The translations under genes and the position numbers were made by a program. From assembly GCA_003427395.1 (NCBI GenBank), contig BFEA01000014.1, positions 4,165,451-4,196,959 on the forward strand: a DNA stretch of 31,509 nt, given 5' to 3'. Shown here piece by piece: positions 1 through 10,426 of the stretch (position 1 is its first letter; the number at the start of each line of letters is the position of its first letter). Under the pieces are notes generated by a model that ran no database searches, was not told where the DNA came from, and was given only the letters and a program-made list of their open reading frames with translations. The DNA is from Chara braunii. Taxonomy: Eukaryota > Streptophyta > Charophyceae > Charales > Characeae.

Positions 1-701
1 CGCATAGATCGAGAAAAAAAAAAAAAAAAAAACGGCGAGGAGGGATTTTAAAGTGAAAAAAGAAAAAAAAAGCGTCACTTTGCTGAAGTGAAAGGCGATT
101 TGACCCTTCGTCTCGCGGCGGGGCAGATTGCTCACATTGAGGGCATACTTCTGCAGGACTTTATGGAGTGAATCTGGTCATGATTCTGCTTCTGATACGG
201 CCTCGAATAATCCAAATTTGTGACCTCGCCATAGCTGGTCAAAGGCTGTGACTTTATGATATGCGACGGCTCCGCCCTTTTTTTTTTTTTTTTTTTTTTC
301 TTGCCTCTCGAGGGCTCTCTGGAATGAGCGCCGGGGCAAGGTCCCACTTGCCCAAATTAGGAGATTTCGGCCGTTGATCTTTGCTATCTACGGTCAATAT
401 CTCTTAATTCGTGCAAGTGGTACCTAGCCCCGGGTCCCCCCAAAAAAACAAAACAAAACAAAACAAACCAAAAAACAAAAAGAGTGCGCGGAGCGGGAAT
501 AGCATACCGCTCACGAAAAGAAAAAGAAAGTGACTGCATCTTCGTTTAAAAGGTAGCAAGATACATCCGTTAGTATAAATAGTTACGAATGAACCTTTCG
601 ACGATCTTGCGGAACATCCACTTGAGTGTGTTTTTTTTTTGTTTTTTTTTTTGTTTTTTTTTAAATCGGGGGTGATCACAACTGTCTATATTCTTCTCTC
701 A
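1..701. other. Low-complexity flank without a gene
   Basis: No coding region is supported here. The stretch holds A tracts near 14-31 and 59-70, a 22-T tract at 278-299, a CAAAA-type microsatellite at about 440-482, and a T-rich run broken by single Gs at about 630-661. The T tracts could be the poly(A) tails of minus-strand retroinsertions, but I found no TSDs for them. The short frames here are driven by the homopolymers. Confidence 0.6.
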
Positions 702-710
702 ACTTCTGTA
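702..710. repeat. Target-site duplication of LINE-A, 3' side
   Basis: ACTTCTGTA lies directly beyond the A-rich tail of LINE-A and is repeated exactly at 8291-8299 beyond its 5' end. Perfect 9-bp flanking repeats define the limits of the insertion. Confidence 0.8.
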
Positions 711-1064
711 TTTTTGTTTTTTTTTTAAGAAGAGTGAGTCTTTTATTACCAATGAAGGGAGGCCGGGAGTTCCTCACAAACAACCCGGGAAATATGGAAC
801 CATGCTGGAAACCGGGTCCAGCGTCCCTTCTTTATGTCAGCCTACTCTCATCTCCCAAACTCTCTTGAGGCTCAAGCAAATCCTCCCTAACAAACAAAAC
901 CTTCCTACTTAGTACTAAGGTTCACGCGGCTGACACTACCAGGTCGCCAACGTGATTCTACACTTCAAAGCACAGACACCAAAACTTTCTTAGGCCCAAT
1001 CTAACGTCAATTGGTCAATCAAGTACCTTAGGCCAAAACCCAATATGCAGAGACACTCCTCTGC
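711..1064 (-). other. LINE-A 3' UTR with stem-loop and poly(A) signal
   Basis: This region follows the ORF2 stop. On the minus strand it contains GGACCCGGTTTCCAG (about 805-820), then a stem-loop at 763-789 with CCCGGG pairing to CCCGG around a loop containing TTGTGAGG, then AATAAA at 742-747, then the A-rich tail. The same box order recurs at 10266-10426 and 14129-14288. Confidence 0.75.
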
Positions 1065-4000
1065 CTACACCAATAACCGAGCTTCAACGCCCGTAGATAA
1101 CCCCAAGCCTATGACCAGTTTCCCTTCCTGTGAAACAGATGCAAGTTGGCTGTTTAAAGCCCAAGTGCGCAGGAACCATATCAGATTTTTCCTCTGCCAG
1201 TCAGCAATGATCAACAGTCTGATATGTGCTTTGATATGGGTCCTGAGCTCCTCTACATGACAGCTTTCTTCTCTGAATAACCTCTTGTTCCGTGCCATCC
1301 AGATTGTATTCATGATCAATCCTCTACAGACTTGGGCCACATAACCCCAGCCGGAATCATAAGACCTTAAGCGATCATCACAACCAGAAAGAATCCAAGA
1401 ATCTGTCCACAGAACCGACGAACCAGCAATCTTTTCCCAAAATTTTCTCCACCACTGCCACACCTGAATAGAATAGGGGCAGTCAATCCACAGATGTGTC
1501 GTAGTCTCCCAAGCCCAATTACAACGAGAGCAGACTAGCGATACGTTCATCCCTCTCGATGAGAGCCATACCGCCGAGGGGATGGACTGCATCGACTGTC
1601 ACCATAGTAGACTGGCAGCTTTCTGGTCTGGTAGGTTCTGCAACTGTTGCCACGACTTCAGAAGCTTCTCTTCAGATATGACCTCTGCCAAAGAACTACT
1701 CCATCTCTGGGTTGCTGTAAACACCGGCGTTTTGGTCACCTTTTTCAATTGAACGGCTCTACCCAGCTTACTTGTATAATGTCCCATCGGGGTATAAGAG
1801 ACAACTTTGTCCAGACCGGCCCACCCACAAAGGAAGGGTTCCGTTCTGAACGAAGAAGCCAACCGACCGCCTGAACATGTCTCTTTCCCATTGTGGCCTT
1901 TTGAACACCAAACCCTCACCTCTTCCAGATTCTGATTCAATGAAACCACTTCCTCTCCTTTCCATGACAACACGTCCCCTTGTTTAGCAGTCGGGTTAGC
2001 CCGCTGGGCCCACACTTGAACTTCTATTCCTCCCGCTTCTGCGGGACCCAAGACCCGCCAGCACTCCGTTGGGGTGGCCGTAGATCTGAACCAAGTGTCG
2101 ATTGCAGGCTGGCCCAGTCTGCGCAAGTACAAAATCCAAGAAGGAGGAATAGCACACTTTAACAGATCAAAGTTATCGGCTCTATTATGGAGTCTGGGGA
2201 GCTTGTGACATAGTTGATCAAAGGTGATCCAGTTCTGGGTTAAGTCGTCCCAAATATCTTTCACAGCTATGACCCCTTTCGAGCACCAGGCTTTCCCGAA
2301 GTTCCCTGCGGTATCTGCAGCTGAAAAGGTGGAACCATCTGGCTGCACAATGCGGGGATTATCAAACAAAGGTTGATTCAACACCTCGAGGCGAGTGACC
2401 GGCTCTCTGAACGAAGTAGGGCGCAACTTGTTCCACGCAAAAAGTATGTTACGCCAAACTGCCGATTTGGGTCTTCTTTGAGTAAACGACTGCAGCCAGA
2501 GACATCTCCAGATGTCAGAGGGGTAAGTGAAGTCCCATTCGGTTCCCAAAAGATATTCTGCTAGGGAAATCCAGGCCTTAGATTCTTGTGACATCATAGC
2601 TGCTACTGCCCATTTAGCAAGGAGGGCTAAGTTCTGTTGTCTAGGGTCAAGGAGGCCCAGACCTCCCATCCCTTTTGGGGTGGCCACAGTTTCCCAGGCG
2701 ACCTTGAACATGAACCCTTGATCCTCTACACCGGTTGGCTTCCAAAGAAATCTAGCTGCACAACGTCTAATAAACACATATGCATCATTGCCCAAAAGGT
2801 GTACAGCCAAAACGAACCAAAGAGTGGAAAAGGCCGCAGCCGTAAGCACCAGGGCTCGACCAAAAAGTGACAGAAATTTTCCTTTCTCCCACTTTCCTAT
2901 TTTCCTGGCAACCTTCTCTTTTAAAATATTATCTTGGGCCACCGAACAGTTCGATAGGGCTACCTGTATTCCTAACAATCTCTCAGACCTATCTGCTGGA
3001 ACCGATTTCATCCCCCAGTTCCCCACAAATATAAAGGGTTCAGGTAAGAGGACTGCTGACTTGTCCCAATTTATGGAAGCTTCCGACAGGTGGCAGTACT
3101 CCTCCAATACAGACCGCAGCTCGCCAGTTGAATCTGCTGTGTTGTCGCATGCTACTGTTAGATCATCTGCAATGGCTCCCCCTTTCCAATGAAGAGAGGG
3201 AAGCTCCAGGCCCCGAATCTGATCATTCTGACGTATATTATCCAACAGTACTTCGAGTTGAAGCACAAACAGAAGGGGTGCCAGGGGACAGCCCTGGCGC
3301 AGAGAACGAGACAGGTCAAAGGGCGTCGACAGGCAGCCATTAACATTTACCATTGCTGACGCTCGGGAGTACATGGCCTTGACTACTTTACAAAAGATTG
3401 GACCAAACCCCATGTGAGACAGTGTCGTAGCGACGAAGGCCCAACCCACCCTATCGTAGGCCTTTTCCATATCTAATAGGATCACAACTACTTCCCGTTT
3501 CTCTACACTAATTATTTCCAGCGCTTGCAAAGTGGCTAGGATATTATCGAAAATGGACCTACCTTTCACGAAAGCTCCCTGTTCCTGCCCCACCAGACAA
3601 GGCAGGTATCTCGCGAGTCTGACCGCCAAGACCTTCGCTAGGATTTTGTAACCCACATTCAATAAGGAAATTGGACGCCAATTCCGGACATCCCGTTTAT
3701 CACCCTTCTTATATAACAAGGAAATAATGCCCCTTAGCAGCCCTTTCGGGAGAGTTCCTTCCATAATTGCTCTATTGCAGATTTCTGTGATCCAAGGTCC
3801 CATAGCCTCCCAGGTTGCAATAAACAGTTCCACAGGAAGCCCATCCATACCGGGACACTTCCCTACAGACATCTGCTTTGCTGCCTGGAGTAGCTCTTCC
3901 TTAGAGAAGGGTCTGTCCAGGTCCAATCTGCCAATGGTAGATATTCGCACGTGCGTCCGGTTCCAGAAGGACGAAGAAATTGCCAGATTAGAATCGAACG

Positions 4001-5306
4001 AATCAGCTAGGCGAACTGTGGTCAGAGTATCAGTGAAATAATCCACCGCATAGGCACAGATCGTGGGAGTAGTAACCGCCAGCGGTGCGTCCGAGCTGAA
4101 CGGGTGGCATAGCTCACGAATCAGTGGCTTTGTATTATGAATTAACAGGGAGCGGAAAGTAGCCTTCGTCATCCTATCCTGACCCTTGATACCTCGAATC
4201 TTTAACTATTCTAACCATTGGGACTGTCTTTTAACTTCTAGTTCCTCAAGCTGTGACAGCAAATCCTTCCTGACTCTCGACCTGTAAATATCTCCATACG
4301 GGTCGTTGCCAATTTTAGCCTCAGCTTCTAACACCGCTTGCTGAAGTTCTTTCTCCCGCTTGTTTCGCTTGCTTGCCTTGATCTGAGAAAAAACATCCAG
4401 GGCGGACTGAAGGATACCGAACCCTGTATCAGCCCAGTCCTCGTAATTTGTAAAGAGGGCCTTGGCACCCTCCCATTTCTGCACCTGTTGCTTCACCCAT
4501 TTCGTAACCCCTTCATCCTTCAAATGTGTGACGTTCAGCCTGAAGGGACCCCGGACTCTTTCAATTTGTTCCCCAGAAATTATGTCCAACAGAATCGGGT
4601 AGTGATCTGAGAAATGTGACACTTCCAGGTCAGTCCAAATACATCGGTCCCAAGGAGAGCCCCTTGTAAGAATGAAATCCAGGCGCCGACTGGGGCCTGG
4701 TGTATATTCGTCCGGTTGGGGGCCGTGCCAGGAATACCCTGGCGAGTCTGGGTTCATTACTCGGTAGGTATCTACCAAGGCTTGAGTTTCAATCAGTTCC
4801 ACCAGCAGTTTCGTATCGCGACAAGTCGGGTCTTGGCGGGGTGAATCTAGACCAGGGGTTAGGATGGTGTTCCAATCCCCTGCTATTACAATATTCTCTG
4901 TGTCGGGAAGGAAACTCGGCAGATCGGCAAAGAAGTTACAGCGCTCCGTATAATCAATCGGCGCATAAATTGACATGAACCCCCAATCTTCCGAACCTAT
5001 TGCCGCTTTAACCCAAACAAACCGCCCATTTATATCCACGAAACTGTCAATGATGTCTAAGTCCAGATCTTTATTGAATAAGACTGCTACCCCCCCTTTT
5101 GTGCCGTCTGCCGGAGCCCAAAACTGTGGGCCCGACCACCATTGATTATACTCAGCAATTCGGGCGGCACATTGTTTTATTTCTTGCAGGCAGAGCACAT
5201 GGGCTTCATGTGAGTACGCCCAAGAGGCCAGCCTTGTCCTTCTTTCTCTCTCATTGAGACCACGCACGTTCCAGTTAGCTAGCCTCAGGCGTTTGGGCAG
5301 GACCAT
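1065..5306 (-). pseudogene. LINE-A ORF2: endonuclease-reverse transcriptase, two in-frame stops
   Basis: This is a single reading frame of 1,413 codons interrupted only by TAG at 4206-4208 (codon 367) and TGA at 1599-1601 (codon 1236). Residues 1 to about 240 form an APE-like EEP endonuclease: N13 in ANWNVRG, E42 in CLQE, then GDWN and SDH motifs. The reverse transcriptase follows, with LYKKGDK, RPISLL, the catalytic KAYDRV block, RQGCPL and the active-site block IADD (codons 712-715, 3162-3173). Near the C terminus is a CX2CX8HX4C finger (C1259, C1262, H1271, C1276) followed by a basic tail. In life the protein would nick the target and copy the LINE RNA there. The Met at 5306 was chosen because it directly precedes the endonuclease. 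It overlaps the end of ORF1 by 32 bases. Confidence 0.85.
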
Positions 5307-6782
5307 CGTTGTGTCCGACCTCTACGCCCTTAGCTTGGATGGGGCATTGGGACTTAGCCGGCAGTTTCCTGCGCTTGTCCTCCTGGTCCTCCTTTGACTG
5401 CAGTTCAGTCAGAGCCCAGGGGCTCTGGAGGACTGCAGTAAACTGAGGAGCGGCCAGTAGATCTCCGAGATCAAACTTTTTTAGCCAATCTGCAACAATC
5501 TGGGCCGAAATTCCTTCGGCCATGTAAATCTTTTTCAGAATAGGATTGGCAGGCCTCGTGAACTGGTCCAAGGGGATCCAATAAGGATTCAAAGGTTTAA
5601 GCTTTTCCCCAACTTCCTCATTGATCTGAATATTCATAAATGCAAAATAAATACAGGCCTTACATGATCTACGGCCGGAAGCCCAATCAAAAACATATCT
5701 GGAAATTTTGGGCTCGGGAAGCAGTGTGGCATAACAGTTCCCCTTAAGAATCTTGCGGGCATGTCCTAGAATATCTAACTCTGAGGGCTGCCCCTCTATT
5801 CTGACTATGTCCATGTCTAATATACCATCCGACGGCGTAAAAGACAGGACCATTGGTCCTTTAGCAGAAGGGACACATATCAACGGAACTAGGTAGTCTT
5901 CAGTCTTCCCCTTGTCTGATAAACTAGACATAGGTTGTGCCGAAGACAGAGAGTGAACCACTTTGCTCTTCAGCCTTGCCTGGCCCTTCTTCTAGGCTGT
6001 CTCCGACCCTTCCTCCAGCACTGCATCTCGATTTGTTTTGGAGGGGCTGGGGGTTTAGAGCTCCTGCCAGCCCCGGACAATTCCTTTCGCGATTTCTTAG
6101 CCGGAGTGTCACAAGTTTTATCCTTCAAATCCTGAGACTGCAGGCTTTCCGCTTCCGGAATGTCCGCCGAAGTTCCCACCGGGACGGACAACAACGGGTC
6201 AACGTTGCATAAGGAGGGGGCTGCAGTGTTCATAACTTGATCTTCAGAAGCATGATCAACACCTGACCCATCTGCAATCCGCAACACCTCCATGGAGGAG
6301 CGATCCGTGTTTACTGTATCTATGGCAACAGCTTCCAGGTTCTGGTTGATAAGGAGAGGGGCAGACTTCAATTTATCAATCCACTGTCCCCGTGTCAAGG
6401 AGTCTGGTGAGAATGATAAATTGACGTGGTTAGTCACATAGTCTTGAGACGGGACTGTGAACGACCCACCCAAGACCGAGAATCTGCCACTTGGGATCTC
6501 GGCTCTGGGTGGGGGCTGCACGCCTGAAGAGGGACTATCTCCTGACTTGGAAGGACCAGCTGATGGGCCCTGCACAGATGGGTTTGGTCTATCTCGAATT
6601 TCTTTCACGGCGTACCGGGGAGTCGACGTGCGAGGACGAATGGCCCCTTTGTCTGAAGGACCAGACCCTTGTGCCTAGACCTGGGACTGGCCCTGATTCT
6701 GGGTCGCAGATTTAGTAGGGACCCAGGTAGGACGCTGCCCCGACCCATGATAACCAGAGGGGGGCTGAGAGTGGCCGGAGGG

Positions 6783-6814
<32 letters not shown>

Positions 6815-7785
6815 TGAGTAGCAGTCCCCTTCCCATCCCCTCTCCCCCCCCCCCCCCCTCCCCCTCCCTTCGCTCCTGGCGGGTAAACACCCGCTGGGGA
6901 TTGGGGAGGGTGGGGGGGAGCATTCGATGCAAACTGTGAATTGTATTGGGGCCTCTGCTTCATCGCTGGGCAATAAGGATCACCTTCCAGGTGATAATAC
7001 CGACGGCAGTCACTACACCATTCAGTGTCTTGGTTGACCACCTCCAACTCGATCGAACCACCGTCATCGGGGAGATCAATTGCAATATACGGCGTGTACA
7101 GATCTCGGGCCGAAAGTTCCAAATCAAAACGAATGTTGAAAAGTTCAGGCTCTTCCGGTTTTGATGAGACAGGGCCTGGCTTCAAAACTCGCCCATACGC
7201 CAATTTCACCACATCATGGACCAGCGGGAGAGCCCCTATAGGGACTTGTAAAACACGAATCCAAAAGCATTTATATCTTAACTTCTCCCTCCATTCATTC
7301 AACTCTACCTCTGTCATCCAAGGTCGAAAGTAAAGCATATAATTCACTCCGTTTAAATTGATTTCGTCCATTTGTTTCATATGGAGCCAGGTCGCGACTT
7401 CATTGGTGCTGGGGACATATGTAATCAGATTGCGACCTTCGTTATGGAGTAAGCCACGTTTGGGCTCAGAGCCCAACATGGGCATGCCAATCCACTTATT
7501 CTCATACATTCTAACCAATCTCCTTTTGATTCTGACCGGGAGGGAGTCACTTTTGTCCCCCAAAAAAATTGAAACAACGTTTTTGGAGAGCCATTCTTTT
7601 TTAGCGTTAAACACCCGATGGTCAACCTTGACACGGACACAGTCATTCGTGCGCTTAATAATGCCTGGGGCGTCGGGGATCAAGCCCGTAGGCAAGACCC
7701 CTGTCCTGTAGCACTCCTCAAAAATTATCGAGGCTCTCTCTTTATCCGTTTCTGAGGGCACGAGGGACAGGTTATCCGAAGCCAT
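5275..7785 (-). pseudogene. LINE-A ORF1: RNA-binding protein, frameshifted
   Basis: ORF1 starts at the ATG at 7785 and is open to beyond the zinc knuckle. The N-terminal 250 residues resemble plant LINE ORF1 proteins of the DUF4283 type (my recognition, no search done). They are followed by a knuckle with unusual spacing, CX2CX4HX6C, at about 6965-7020. The frame is lost in a poly-G/poly-C tract (6786-6858). It resumes as a Pro/Ser-rich frame (6608 to 5970), shifts again, and continues from about 5961 to a stop at 5275. The last part shares SPWALTEL-like sequence with the end of LINE-B ORF1, so it is a genuine C-terminal extension. The total span of about 837 codons is long for a LINE ORF1. 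The family role is to bind the LINE RNA in a ribonucleoprotein. Confidence 0.7.
6781..6870. repeat. 29-G run facing a 15-C run inside LINE-A ORF1
   Basis: On the plus strand a run of 29 G (6786-6814) is followed after about 30 bases by 15 C (6844-6858) with further C-rich flanks. On the coding strand this appears as poly-Gly and poly-Pro and breaks the frame. The runs could pair as a hairpin or form quadruplexes. Such tracts also often carry length errors in assemblies. Confidence 0.85.
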
Positions 7786-8290
7786 CTTGACTCCCGAAAT
7801 CGACGACTCAGATCAATACTCTCATTAGGACCACGAAAAACTTGACGACGGACGACAGGGCAGGTAACGATTAACAAGGACCAATATCATATCAATACCA
7901 ACTCTACCCGCCTTTTACCCAGAGACACGTCTCACCCTGCCGGATTCAACCTGAGCCAGAGTGGAGAGTGCTCACAAACCCTTATCCTATTGAACGCAGA
8001 TCAGCTCAGACGATACCTCATCAGGTGTGTACTGCGATATCACCTCCTGACCGAACACAGGTTGAAGCTCCGTCCATATAGCAAGTACAATTCACTCTTC
8101 TCAACCGCCAGCAGTGAAAAACGCCCTTGATTATCGCCGACCCAGCCAAGTCCAGCAGTTCTTCCAATCAACCACTTGCCAGCTTTGCGGAGGAGAAAAG
8201 GAGCCCGCCCCTCAAGCCCTAAACTCGGGGGAAGGGCGGCTCCCCATGATACCAAGCTCTCCGTCAGAGTCCTCGGGCATGAAATAGAGC
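7786..8290 (-). other. LINE-A 5' UTR, presumed internal promoter region
   Basis: This is the 505 bases between the 5' TSD and the ORF1 start. LINE 5' UTRs usually carry an internal promoter. I see no definite promoter motif, and no frame in it looks coding. Confidence 0.6.
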
Positions 8291-8299
8291 ACTTCTGTA
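8291..8299. repeat. Target-site duplication of LINE-A, 5' side
   Basis: This is an exact copy of ACTTCTGTA at 702-710. It marks the junction between host DNA and the 5' end of LINE-A. Confidence 0.8.
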
Positions 8300-8694
8300 T
8301 TGTTTTACCTTCCACTACCTAAGACTATCTAGAGGGGACCCCTCCAAGCATAGTTTTCCTCTCTCTGTGAAGGGGAGATTTCATGTTGCCCCTTGCCCCT
8401 AATGGTTAGGGTATAGGGTTGGGGCCGCCAGTGGGGGTCTGGCTAACACAAAGACCAAGACCTGCCAGTAGCTGTGTCTCCCTTTCTCATCATCCCCCAC
8501 CCTTCATCGAGTAGCAGCAGAGGCTATGACCAACACTCTCCCACACACCACACACAACCCACTCGCGCTCACACTCACACCCGTGTTGGTCATAGACCCC
8601 GCTAATACCGATCAGGGGTATCCAGAGGACTATCACAGTCCGTTGGCACTCGTTTACTGAGTGGTGTGGCCAAAAAAAAAAAAAAAAAAAAAAA
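8300..8694. other. Non-coding spacer with a hairpin and an A tract
   Basis: No gene is seen. A perfect 13-bp inverted repeat (CTATGACCAACAC at 8524-8536, complement at 8583-8595) encloses a CA-rich loop of 46 bases. An A tract of about 24 bases ends at about 8694 and may be the tail of a plus-strand retroinsertion with no recognised body. Confidence 0.55.
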
Positions 8695-8736
8695 AGAGGG
8701 TGATGAAAAAGACAAAGGAACCAAGAAGAGGGTCAC

Positions 8737-8815
8737 ATGTATCCAGCTCCCTAACTCAGTTGGTAAGGCTCGCAAGTGGCATTCAGGAGGTCGTGGGTTC
8801 TATCCCCATTGCCGT
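8737..8815 (+). repeat. tRNA-like segment (SINE head or tRNA pseudogene)
   Basis: TAACTCAGTTGG (8752-8763) resembles a tRNA A box, and GGTTCTATCCC (8796-8806) resembles a B box at about the right spacing. The latter sits in a GTGGG/CCCAT T-arm with a 7-base loop. The acceptor stem does not pair, so this is not a working tRNA gene. It is more likely a tRNA-derived SINE promoter or a decayed tRNA. The sequence after it runs into the foldback at 8961-9151. Confidence 0.45.
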
Positions 8816-8960
8816 CTCATGCTTGGCGCCTGCCACCTAGAGATAGACCACTGGATCCCCCCATAGGCATTGAGCAGAGTCTGCTGATGTTCGTAGGGGA
8901 GGGGACCACCACATGAGGGGAGCCAGGTCCTGTTGGCATGGTCCCTGATGCTACCTACCA

Positions 8961-9151
8961 GCTGTCCCCTTCCCCTGGGCCGTGGTCCCATTAGCAAGAG
9001 AACGTCGGATTGAATGCCTGAATCTGGACATGTTCGAGGACAGGAGCAGGAGATGGAGATCGAACTGCTTTTCTGTAGAACATGGCCAGATTCAGGATTT
9101 CTATCCGATCCTCTTTGCTAGTGGGACCACCCCCCTGCAGGTCGGGAGCAG
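8961..9151. repeat. Long imperfect foldback
   Basis: The left arm (8961-9035) and right arm (9078-9151) are imperfect reverse complements, for example GAATCTGGACATGTTC against GAACATGGCCAGATTC. The loop is about 42 bases. Weaker pairing seems to continue outward on both sides. The two strands therefore encode similar short peptides, a by-product of the symmetry and not evidence of genes. Confidence 0.75.
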
Positions 9152-9207
9152 CCCCCGTATGTTCTCTCGTGAACACGGTTCTGGCTGCTACGGGGTTCCC
9201 CGTATGC

Positions 9208-9316
9208 CTACCTTCTTCCCCCGAATACAACGTACGGTCATTATAGCTGTATCTGGACTGAAATGCCTCGAATATAGCTATAATGACCGTATGTTGTATT
9301 CGGGGGATGACGGTAG
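9208..9316. mobile_element. Hairpin MITE, copy 1
   Basis: This 109-bp unit is almost entirely an inverted repeat beginning CTACCTTCTTCCCCCGAATA and ending in the near-complement. A related unit is at 30026-30136. TA dinucleotides sit 1 base inside each end, so a TA-flanked mariner-type reading with CCGTCTTCCCCC-type ends is possible. Confidence 0.7.
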
Positions 9317-9467
9317 CCCACAATTAGGTCACATGCAGGTTGTCCAGTTTAGGCCTGGCAAGACTTGGTAACAGTTTCTGATTGGGATTATGTGGTCTGT
9401 GGGTCTGGTGGACCAAAGAAAGCTGAAGAAGACAGGAGCTCAGACATGGGGCCTTCAGATCTGAGTC
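9317..9467. other. Spacer without a gene
   Basis: I see nothing recognisable between the hairpin MITE and the TSD of the next insertion. Confidence 0.5.
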
Positions 9468-9477
9468 ACGGCTACTA

Positions 9478-9480
<3 letters not shown>

Positions 9481-9535
<55 letters not shown>

Positions 9536-10174
9536 CCTTCCAAGAAAACAGAACTTCTGCTTATGGGCTGCAGTGCCCAATGCAAGTACTACACACAGAT
9601 ATCAACCAGGAGGGACTGCCTTTCTGTTACGATGGACCCCATTTTTTCCCAGCTGGTGAATCTCCCCACCAATGGACGGGAGTTAAAAAAATCCAGTAAG
9701 AAAACCTCGATCCCTCTGGTCCTCTTACCACCATGGGACCGCGGGACTTCACAGGATGGCTTCCTTTTTTTTGGGGGGGGGGGTGTAAAAATTTACTAAA
9801 AGAAGGAAAAAACAAAGTCCAGGTGTTAGGTGGTATGCCCTAAAACGCGGCAGTCAGTTCCCATGGCCCATGGGGTAGTCAATGCTGGCAGGGATTCCAT
9901 TTTTTCTCAAAGACTTTTTCAATCGTATTTGTATCCAAAGGGACGGTGGACCCCCGCTTTCCACCAGGTCTAGCTCTCCACCAATAGACTGGAGCAATAT
10001 TATTATTAAAAAAAAAAAAAAAAAAAAANACCCCCCTGCAGTGCTGGTGCTGCTGATAAGAGCAGACAACACTAGCACCCGGGGGAAGGCTCCATCTATT
10101 GGTGGGGAGCATCACCTGCTGGAAAACAGGTCCAGCGTCCCTTACACAGAAAGAAACAATAGCGAGAAATGTGA
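9481..10174 (-). mobile_element. Minus-strand retroinsertion with 55-T tract and 13-bp TSD
   Basis: The segment opens with 55 T (9481-9535), which is a poly(A) tail on the minus strand. It is flanked by exact repeats of ACGGCTACTACTC (9468-9480 and 10175-10187). Those are the marks of target-primed insertion. No LINE protein is encoded. The segment contains three copies of a LINE-B-like 3' tail module (about 9632-9680 plus, 9939-9995 plus, 10090-10145 minus), so it may be a SINE-like or composite element mobilised by such a LINE. There is one ambiguous base at 10029. Confidence 0.65.
9939..10145. repeat. Tail-to-tail pair of LINE 3' modules forming a hairpin
   Basis: The plus-strand module at 9939-9995 (GGGACG, TGGACC, TTTCCACCAGG, CTCCACCAATAGACTGGAGC) is followed by an A tract (about 10009-10028). 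It faces its reverse complement at 10090-10145. Between them CCCCCCTGCAGTGCTGG and its imperfect complement extend the pairing. Confidence 0.6.
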
Positions 10175-10255
10175 ACGGCTACTACTCCATGGCTCCGAAG
10201 AAGAGATCAGATAATCGGAGTGGCAGAAACCTTCCATTCTTTTTGATTTGTCGGA

Positions 10256-10426
10256 GTACTGTAGAGAAGGGACACTGGACCCGGTTTCCAGAAGCCTACA
10301 GCTGGGTATCGGCCCGAGCATGTTTGTTGTACCGGGTTGTATTGTTGAGGTGTATTCCCGGGCCTCTGTCTGTCTCTTATTGGGAATGAAGTTGAGTTGC
10401 TCCAAAAAAAAAAAAAAAAAAAAAAA
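10256..10426 (+). mobile_element. Solo LINE 3' end with poly(A)
   Basis: This repeats the 3' UTR order of LINE-A and LINE-C: GGACCCGGTTTCCAGAAGCC, then a CCGGG/CCCGG stem-loop at 10332-10362, then a tail of 23 A (10404-10426). No ORF2 precedes it, so it is either a severely 5'-truncated LINE or a short element using a LINE tail. I could not fix its 5' limit or find a TSD. Confidence 0.6.

Larger units (their letters stand above)
711..8290 (-). mobile_element. LINE-A: full-length L1-type non-LTR retrotransposon
   Basis: Read on the minus strand, this 7.6-kb unit contains a 5' UTR of about 505 bases, a long ORF1 with a zinc knuckle, an ORF2 (endonuclease, reverse transcriptase, C-terminal CCHC finger), a 3' UTR with AATAAA (742-747) and an A-rich tail (about 711-726). 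It is flanked by a perfect 9-bp TSD (702-710 and 8291-8299). That is the structure expected of a complete target-primed insertion. ORF2 has two in-frame stops and ORF1 has frameshifts around a G/C homopolymer, so this copy is probably inactive as read, although part of the damage could be sequencing error. Domain order and lack of an RNase H domain match plant L1 elements. Confidence 0.85.

Noticed and set aside
2788-4041. Plus-strand ORFs over LINE-A (for example 2788-3192 and 3727-4041)
   Set aside because: They lie antisense to the well-supported ORF2 and show no domain of their own.
8737-8815. Functional tRNA gene
   Set aside because: A- and B-box-like words and a T arm are present, but the acceptor stem does not pair, so I list it only as tRNA-like.
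8991-9371. Opposed ORFs with similar peptides on both strands
   Set aside because: They mirror the inverted repeat at 8961-9151 and run through a MITE. The similarity follows from DNA symmetry, and there is no domain.
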